NCBI RefSeq assembly: GCF_002891435.1
Contig: NZ_POUC01000003.1
Coordinates: 1-64,000 of the forward strand
DNA from: Streptomyces cahuitamycinicus
Lineage (GTDB): Bacteria > Actinomycetota > Actinomycetes > Streptomycetales > Streptomycetaceae
DNA: 64,000 nucleotides
Reading direction: 5' to 3'
In this document: positions 59,332 to 64,000 of the stretch, piece by piece
Layout: each line of letters begins with the position of its first letter
Numbering within the stretch: position 1 is the stretch's first letter
The notes under the pieces: generated by a model
What the model was told of the DNA's origin: nothing
Seen by the model: only the letters and a program-made list of their open reading frames with translations
The model's database searches: none
Position numbers and translations under genes: made by a program

Positions 59332-61653
59332 TCAGTGTCCGTCGCAGCAGCCGTCGCTGTCGTGGCCGGAGCCGTGGGCGAGCGGCAGTGTCTTCAGCGG
59401 GCGGCTCCGGCCCGGGACGGGTGTGGCTACGGCGCCCTGTTTGACGCGCGTCGGCCGGTCGGTGGCGCAGCCGGGGCAGCAGCCGTCGGCGGCATCCGCG
59501 GCGGTCGGTGCCTTCTGGCCGTCCCCGGCTGCTTGTTCGGTGCGCGGAGTGATCACCAGCAGCGGGCGCTCGGCCGGGGCGGTTGCCGTGGTGGCAGGGT
59601 CCGTCGCGCAGTCGTCGCAGCAGCCGTCATCGGCCTCGCCGGTACCCGTGCTCACAGTGGCCTCCGCGGCCTGTTGCGGTGCGGGTCGGGCGGGTGCGGC
59701 CTGGCGCACGGTCGGGGTGAGGGTGGTGGTGTCGGGCAGCGGGGTGGCCTTGGCGGCGCGGATGGCGTTGGCGATGACCAGGACTTCGGCGAGTTCGTGG
59801 ATGAACACCACGGTGGCCAGGCCCAGGACGCCGAGGGCGGCCAGCGGGATCAGGACGGTGATGATGGCCAGGGACATGCCGATGTTCTGCAGCATGATGG
59901 TGCGCGACCGGCGGGCGTGGCGCAGCAGCTGGGGCAGGTGGCGCAGGTCCTCGCCCATCAGTGCGGCGTCCGCGGTCTCGATCGCGACGTCGGTGCCCAT
60001 GGCGCCCATCGCTATGCCGACATCGGCGGTGGCCAGGGCGGGGGCGTCGTTGATGCCGTCGCCGACCATGGCCACACCGCCCCGGCCGCCCCGGGCGCGC
60101 AGCTCGGTGACGAGGTCGGCCTTGTCCTCGGGGCGCAGGTCGGCGCGGACGTCCTCGATCCCGGCCGCTTTGGCGAGGGCCTGGGCGGTGCGGGTGTTGT
60201 CGCCGGTGAGCATGGCCACCTTGACGCCCAGGCGGCCCAGTTCGCGTACGGTCTCGACGGCTTCCGGGCGGAGTTCGTCGCGGACGGCGATGGCGCCGAG
60301 CAGCACGGTGTCGCGTTCGACGAGGACGACGGTCGCGCCCTCGTCCTGCAGGCGCTCCAGCTGCGCGGCGAGGCCGGCGGGTTCGATGAAGCCGGGTCGG
60401 CCGAGCCGTACCGGCGTGCCGTCGACGTCGCCGCGCAGGCCGTGGCCGACGACCGCGGTGACGTCGGCGGCCTCGGGTATCTGGTCGGCGGCGGTGATGA
60501 TCGCGGCGGCGAGGGGGTGTTCGCTGCGTGCCTCCAGGGCGGCGGCCAGCCGCAGCACCTGCTCCTCGTTTGCGCCGTTGGTGGTGAGGGTGCCGATGAC
60601 GCGTGGTTCGTTGCGGGTCAGGGTGCCGGTCTTGTCCAGCGCCACGGTGCGTACGGTGCCGAGTTGTTCGAGGGCGAGGCCGCCCTTGACGAGGGCGCCG
60701 GTGCGGCTGGCCGCGCCGACGGCGGCGACGACGGTGAGCGGCACAGCGATGGCGAGTGCGCAGGGCGAGGCCGCGACCAGCACGACCAGGGCCCGCTCCA
60801 GCCACAGCAGCGGATCACCGAGGAGCGCACCGAGTCCGGCGATCAGCAGGGAAAGGATCACTATGCCGGGCACCAGGGGCCTGGCGAGCCGGTCGGCCAG
60901 GCGCTGTCCGGAGCCCTTGCGTTCCTGGGCCTCTTCCACGATGTGCACGATGCGGGCCAGGGAGCTGTCCTTGGCCAGCGCGGTGACCTCGACCTCGATC
61001 GCGCCGCCGCCGTTGATCGCGCCCGCGTAGACCGGCTCGCCGACGCCCGCCTCGACGGGCATGGACTCGCCGGTGATGGCGGACAGGTCCAGGCTGGTGC
61101 GCCCGGAGCGGATGACGCCGTCGGTGGCGGCCCGCTGCCCGGGCCGCAGCAGCATCACATCGCCCAGCGCCAGGTCGTCCGGTGTGAGTTGCACTTCGCG
61201 GCCGTCGCGGAGGACGGAGGCGGTGTCGGGGACCAGGTTGAGCAGGGCACGCAGGCCCTGCCGGGTGCGGACGACCGCGTAGTGCTCCAGCCCCTCGGCG
61301 ATGGAGAAGAGCACGCCGAGCATGGCGGCTTCGAAGAACTGACCGAGGACCACCGCGCCGATCGCGGCGATGGTCATCAGCGTGCCGACACCGACGTGCC
61401 GGTGGGTGAACAGGTTGCGGACGGCCGCCGGGACGAAGGTGGAGGCGCCGACCGCGACCGCGGCCAGCTCCAGCACCATCTCCGGGGTCTCGGCTCCGGC
61501 GCGGCCGGTCAGCCACGCGGCCAGCAGCAGCACGCCGGCCACGACGGCGAACCGCAGCTCACGTACGTGCCACAGGCGCTTGGGTCCCTGATCGTGTTCC
61601 TCGGCGTTGACGGTGGCGTTCGCCTCAGCCGGCGCGCAGCACTCCGCACCCAT
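59332..61653 (-). CDS. Heavy-metal P1B-type ATPase with Cys-rich C-terminal tail
   Basis: A 773-residue metal exporter. It has the TGES phosphatase loop (LSAITGESMPVEAG), the membrane metal motif SPC (LVAASPCALAIAVPLTVVAA), the phosphorylation site DKTGTLT, the HP motif SEHPLAAAI, and the hinge MVGDGINDAPALATADVGIA. SPC rather than CPC, and no classical N-terminal metal-binding domain, point to the P1B-4-like group (Co/Zn/Cd). The last about 120 residues hold three Cys clusters (DDGCCDDCATD, DGCCPGCATD, SDGCCDGH). ATG 61653 has GAAGGGG upstream and lies 23 bp after the ArsR gene. Confidence 0.93.
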   Translation of the reverse strand: MGAECCAPAEANATVNAEEHDQGPKRLWHVRELRFAVVAGVLLLAAWLTGRAGAETPEMVLELAAVAVGASTFVPAAVRNLFTHRHVGVGTLMTIAAIGAVVLGQFFEAAMLGVLFSIAEGLEHYAVVRTRQGLRALLNLVPDTASVLRDGREVQLTPDDLALGDVMLLRPGQRAATDGVIRSGRTSLDLSAITGESMPVEAGVGEPVYAGAINGGGAIEVEVTALAKDSSLARIVHIVEEAQERKGSGQRLADRLARPLVPGIVILSLLIAGLGALLGDPLLWLERALVVLVAASPCALAIAVPLTVVAAVGAASRTGALVKGGLALEQLGTVRTVALDKTGTLTRNEPRVIGTLTTNGANEEQVLRLAAALEARSEHPLAAAIITAADQIPEAADVTAVVGHGLRGDVDGTPVRLGRPGFIEPAGLAAQLERLQDEGATVVLVERDTVLLGAIAVRDELRPEAVETVRELGRLGVKVAMLTGDNTRTAQALAKAAGIEDVRADLRPEDKADLVTELRARGGRGGVAMVGDGINDAPALATADVGIAMGAMGTDVAIETADAALMGEDLRHLPQLLRHARRSRTIMLQNIGMSLAIITVLIPLAALGVLGLATVVFIHELAEVLVIANAIRAAKATPLPDTTTLTPTVRQAAPARPAPQQAAEATVSTGTGEADDGCCDDCATDPATTATAPAERPLLVITPRTEQAAGDGQKAPTAADAADGCCPGCATDRPTRVKQGAVATPVPGRSRPLKTLPLAHGSGHDSDGCCDGH

Positions 61654-61676
61654 CGAGGTCCCCTTCCCTGTTCGTA

Positions 61677-62051
61677 CTAGATCTCTATGGCGGCATCGAC
61701 GTCGTCGCCGAGGAGCACACCCAGCAGCGCCCGGCCCCGCTCGGTGAGCGTGTACATCACCAGCCGCCCGTTCCGGCGGGAGGTCGCCAGCCCCGCGTTG
61801 CGTAGCTGCCGTACGTGGTGGGAGACGAGGTTCTGCGCCTGCCCGACGATCCACGCCAGGTCACACACGCACAACTCGTCACCGGCCGCCAGCGCCGCCG
61901 CCACGTTCAGCCGCGTCGGGTCGGCCATCCCCTTGGCCGCCGACGCGGCAGGTTCCAGGGAGCCCAGCGCCGGCAGCCGCCCGCGGATCTCCTCGGCGTG
62001 GGGAAGATCCAGGCAGAGCAGGTCGCAGGCGTCGACTCGTTCCTCGGTCAC
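61677..62051 (-). CDS. ArsR/SmtB-family metal sensor, CmtR/CadC-like
   Basis: A 124-residue winged-helix repressor. The sensing helix carries ELCVCDLAWIVGQAQNLVSH, in which the ELCVCDL pair is the known Cd/Pb/Zn ligand site of this family; extra Cys lie near the N-terminus (VDACDLLCLDLP). DNA-binding follows (NLVSHHVRQLRNAGLATSRR). It is the first gene of the transcript with the P1B ATPase. The likely operator (62052-62075) overlaps the translation start, so metal binding would release both genes. GTG 62051 is the start. Confidence 0.92.
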   Translation of the reverse strand: MTEERVDACDLLCLDLPHAEEIRGRLPALGSLEPAASAAKGMADPTRLNVAAALAAGDELCVCDLAWIVGQAQNLVSHHVRQLRNAGLATSRRNGRLVMYTLTERGRALLGVLLGDDVDAAIEI

Positions 62052-62075
62052 ATCAATATCCTAACGTTCATTGAT
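62052..62075 (-). promoter_or_regulatory. Inverted repeat, likely ArsR operator
   Basis: ATCAAT and ATTGAT arms separated by 12 bp directly before the arsR start codon, in an AT-rich patch unlike its surroundings. The spacing suits ArsR/SmtB operators. Confidence 0.6.
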
Positions 62076-62479
62076 ATGTTTACCCACGGGTAGTTCCCAT
62101 GCCGTCCTGAGCAGGCAATATTCGCGGTGGACGGAGCCACGTCCACACATCATTCGTGCATTCTGCTGCCCGGTCCGCATCAGCGGCGCTCCGATCGACC
62201 GCCCCGACCGCCCTCACAGCGGCCCCCAGGGGCTCGACGCCATCTCGACACCTACGGCGCCGGGCGGGCGCAGGACAAGGCCGTCAACGAAACCGGCAGG
62301 TCACTCGCAGGCCGCACGCTGGTGCTGCAGGGCTTCGTCACCCGGGCGACGACGGAACGTGATACCTGAGCCGGCTCGTCATCAGCTGCTGCGCTGCGGA
62401 CGCCCAGGTGCGCAAGGTCCCGATCGTAAGAATGCGTAGACAGTAAGTAGCGGAAGGATTCAGAACGTAGCGGGGGGAT
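62076..62479 (+). other. Gap without recognisable gene
   Basis: About 400 bp between the arsR operator and the ccdA remnant. Several open frames exist on the plus strand but none shows family features; nothing is called. Confidence 0.4.
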
Positions 62480-63232
62480 TCAGATGCCGACGGTGAAGCC
62501 GGCCGACCAGGACTGCATCTGGCTGATCAGGTAGCTCCACACCCCGGTGACCATCAACAGGCCGGTGGCGATCACCATGCCGCCGCCGATCCGCATCACC
62601 CACTGGTAGTGGGCCTTCACTCAGGCGAACACACCGAGCGCCTTGCGGAACGCCAGCCCGGCCACCAGGAAGGGCACCCCCAGCCCCGCACAGTAGGCGA
62701 CGGTCAGAACCGCGCCGCGCCCGGCGCTTGCCTCGGTGAACGCCAGCGCCTGCACAGCCGCCAAGGTGGGGCCGATGCGCGGCGTCCAGCCCACACCGAA
62801 GAGCACACCCAGCATCGGAGCCCCGGCCAGCCCGAGCGCCGGACGCCGGTGCAGACGCCACTCCCGGTTCATCCCCGGAAGCACGCCCATGAAGGACAGG
62901 CCCATGAGGACCGTCAGCGCGCCGAGGATCCGGATGAGCGGTTCCTGGTATTCCAGCAGGGCGTTGCCCGCATAGCCGAAGGCGGCGCCGAAGGACACGA
63001 ACACCGCGGTGAACCCGGCCAGGAACAGCAGCGTGCCGGCCAGGATACGACCGCGCCGCGCCTCGGCCAGGTCCGCGCCGCTCACCCCGGTCACGTAGGA
63101 CAGATAGCCCGGCACCAGCGGCAGCACGCACGGGGAGAAGAAGGACACCGCCCCGGCCAGCGCCGCGATCGGCAGCGCCAGCAGCAACGAGCCGCTCAGC
63201 ACCGTGGCCTCCACATCGGCCGCGATCATCAC
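62480..63232 (-). pseudogene. ccdA: CcdA-type cytochrome c biogenesis protein with in-frame TGA
   Basis: From ATG 63232 the frame encodes the CcdA/DsbD core: LAGAVSFFSPCVLPLVPGYL with the first redox Cys, GFTAVFVSFGAAFGYAGNAL and VLTVAYCAGLGVPFLVAGLA with the second Cys. At 62621-62623 the frame meets TGA after KALGVFA, where the family reads FAWVKRH (Trp). Beyond it the same frame continues VKAHYQWVMRIGGGMVIATG and LLMVTGVWSYLISQMQS to a TGA at 62480. A TGG-to-TGA change is likely. Five helices and both Cys remain before the stop, so partial function cannot be excluded. It transfers electrons across the membrane to TlpA/ResA-like proteins. Confidence 0.8.
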
Positions 63233-63235
63233 GGC

Positions 63236-63607
63236 TCAGCCCTCCTTCAGTACCGGGTCGATCAGCTTGCGCAGCTCGGCCTCGCTCAACGCCTTGAGCG
63301 CGCGGGCGGCGATACGGCCCTGACGGTCGATGACCACCGTGCTCGGGATCGCGGAGGGCGAGACGGTTCCCTCGAACCTCAGCAGCTCGCGCCCGGTGGG
63401 GTCCCACAGACTGGGATAGGTGATGCCGTAGTCCTTCTCGAAGTTCCGCGCGTTGGATTTCGAGGCGTCCCGGGTGTTGATCCCCAGGAACTGAACCCCC
63501 TGCTTGCGGGTGTCCTCGTAAACCTTCTGCAGGTGCGGCGCCTCCGCCCGGCACGGCGCACACCATGAGCCCCACACGTTGATGACCACGATCTTTCTGA
63601 GCCGCAA
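63236..63607 (-). pseudogene. TlpA/ResA-like thiol-disulfide oxidoreductase lacking its signal peptide
   Basis: A thioredoxin-fold domain with the active site VVINVWGSWCAPCRAEAPHL, GINTRDASKSNARNFEKDYG, and the cis-Pro region VSPSAIPSTVVIDRQGRIAA. In this family an export signal and about 50 residues (ending near LRGKIVVIN) precede it; here the frame breaks just before LRLRKIVVIN. TTG 63607 would give a cytoplasmic stub. It lies four bases upstream of ccdA, its usual redox partner, and both are damaged. Confidence 0.75.
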
Positions 63608-63811
63608 ACTGCGCGGCGGGCCGCCATACGGCAGGTGTGGACAACGTGCTGAAGCTGGGGGCCGGCCACGGTCGGCGGAGGCGCGTCACCAGAGTCTGCC
63701 TAGGCACGTTTCGGACCCCGAGCAGTGGTCGGCACGACCTGCGACGGTGCCAGCGCGTGGGGCCAATGCCAGCCCCGCTGCCGAATCGCTCGGTGGGACT
63801 ACCCTGCCGAC
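63608..63811 (+). other. Short non-coding gap
   Basis: No gene recognised. It holds the broken edge of the tlpA remnant and the likely promoter of the alpha/beta hydrolase gene at 63812. Confidence 0.4.
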
Positions 63812-64000
63812 GTGCCCTCCATCTATCGCGACGTCGCGCGCCAACAGCGAGTGCGGAACTGGTGTCTCGAGCGGCTCGGTGAGTGGGACGTGCCGCACCT
63901 CCGCCATGAGGTCCCGACGACCGCCGGAGTCACCAGCGTCATCACCGCGGGCCCGGACCGGACGGCCGCCGTGCCGACTGTGGTGCTGGTGCCTGGCACG
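63812..64000 (+). CDS. Alpha/beta hydrolase, N-terminal part; continues past window
   Basis: GTG 63812 opens VPSIYRDVARQQRVRNWCLE, RLGEWDVPHLRHEVPTTAGV, TSVITAGPD and then VVLVPGT at the window edge. The spacing from a beta-hairpin start to the L-V-P-G-T oxyanion strand is typical of alpha/beta hydrolases. The catalytic residues lie outside the window. Confidence 0.6.
   Translation, partial: MPSIYRDVARQQRVRNWCLERLGEWDVPHLRHEVPTTAGVTSVITAGPDRTAAVPTVVLVPGT

Noticed and set aside
59233-61680. Very long plus-strand open frame opposite the P-type ATPase
   Set aside because: It is a GC-rich shadow with no domains or ribosome binding site; the minus-strand frame has all P1B motifs.

Overview
The window looks like a chromosomal segment of a Streptomyces-type actinobacterium. 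It is uniformly very GC-rich with strong third-position GC, has GTG and TTG starts, Tat-type export signals (RR-x-F-L) and GGAGG-type ribosome binding sites. It carries a sugar ABC importer with no ATPase gene of its own, a pattern known from Streptomyces, where the shared ATPase MsiK serves many importers. No rRNA, tRNA or CRISPR array was seen.

Layout. (1) 1-12,340: ion and stress genes (TrkA/RCK-type NAD-binding channel protein, NhaA antiporter, TerC-like protein, GH15 glucosidase with a coupled PucR regulator, DUF3040 protein, M50 protease), interspersed with remnants of SPFH proteins and a broken universal stress protein. (2) 12,340-14,310: a scar made of a truncated metallo-beta-lactamase-fold gene, a 7-bp tandem repeat array and remnants of an IS21-type element. 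(3) 14,500-55,310: a large polysaccharide-utilisation locus aimed at pectic rhamnogalacturonan-I and arabinogalactan. (4) 55,320-56,570: a graveyard of gene fragments. (5) 56,790-62,080: a metal-resistance cluster (ArsR/CmtR-like sensor, P1B ATPase, MerR sensor, small Cys-rich proteins). (6) 62,480-64,000: a damaged CcdA/TlpA pair and the start of an alpha/beta hydrolase.

How the carbohydrate locus works. Secreted enzymes cut the backbone and side chains: PL9 lyase, CE12 rhamnogalacturonan acetylesterase, GH53 endo-beta-1,4-galactanase, GH30_5 endo-beta-1,6-galactanase, a GH43_24-like exo-beta-1,3-galactanase, several GH43 arabinofuranosidases, a second GH30 and a GH62. Many carry CBM35, CBM13 or CBM42 binding modules. 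A three-gene ABC importer takes up the products. A LacI regulator probably controls the importer, the PL9 gene and itself, since near-identical palindromes (core TTGAANCG) lie at each. A second regulator, with a DeoR-type DNA-binding end and a LacI-type sensor, lies beside the GH30_5 operon and shares TTCGAG repeats with it. The 48-54 kb flank (GH35, cutinase-like esterase, PL26, PL11) has decayed into pseudogenes.

The most striking observation is a 5,582-bp element (34,696-40,277) inserted inside a CBM35-GH62 arabinofuranosidase gene. It has a 5-bp target duplication (CCAGC), about 25-bp terminal inverted repeats and several internal GTTGTCAC boxes. Joining the flanks restores the reading frame exactly across the start of the GH62 domain. 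The element has no transposase, but it carries a decayed TniQ-like gene and cargo genes (NUDIX, EthD-like, LysR, MerR, aldo/keto reductase). A second point of interest is a shared structured leader, with a paired stem whose base changes keep pairing, upstream of both the RCK-type channel gene and nhaA.
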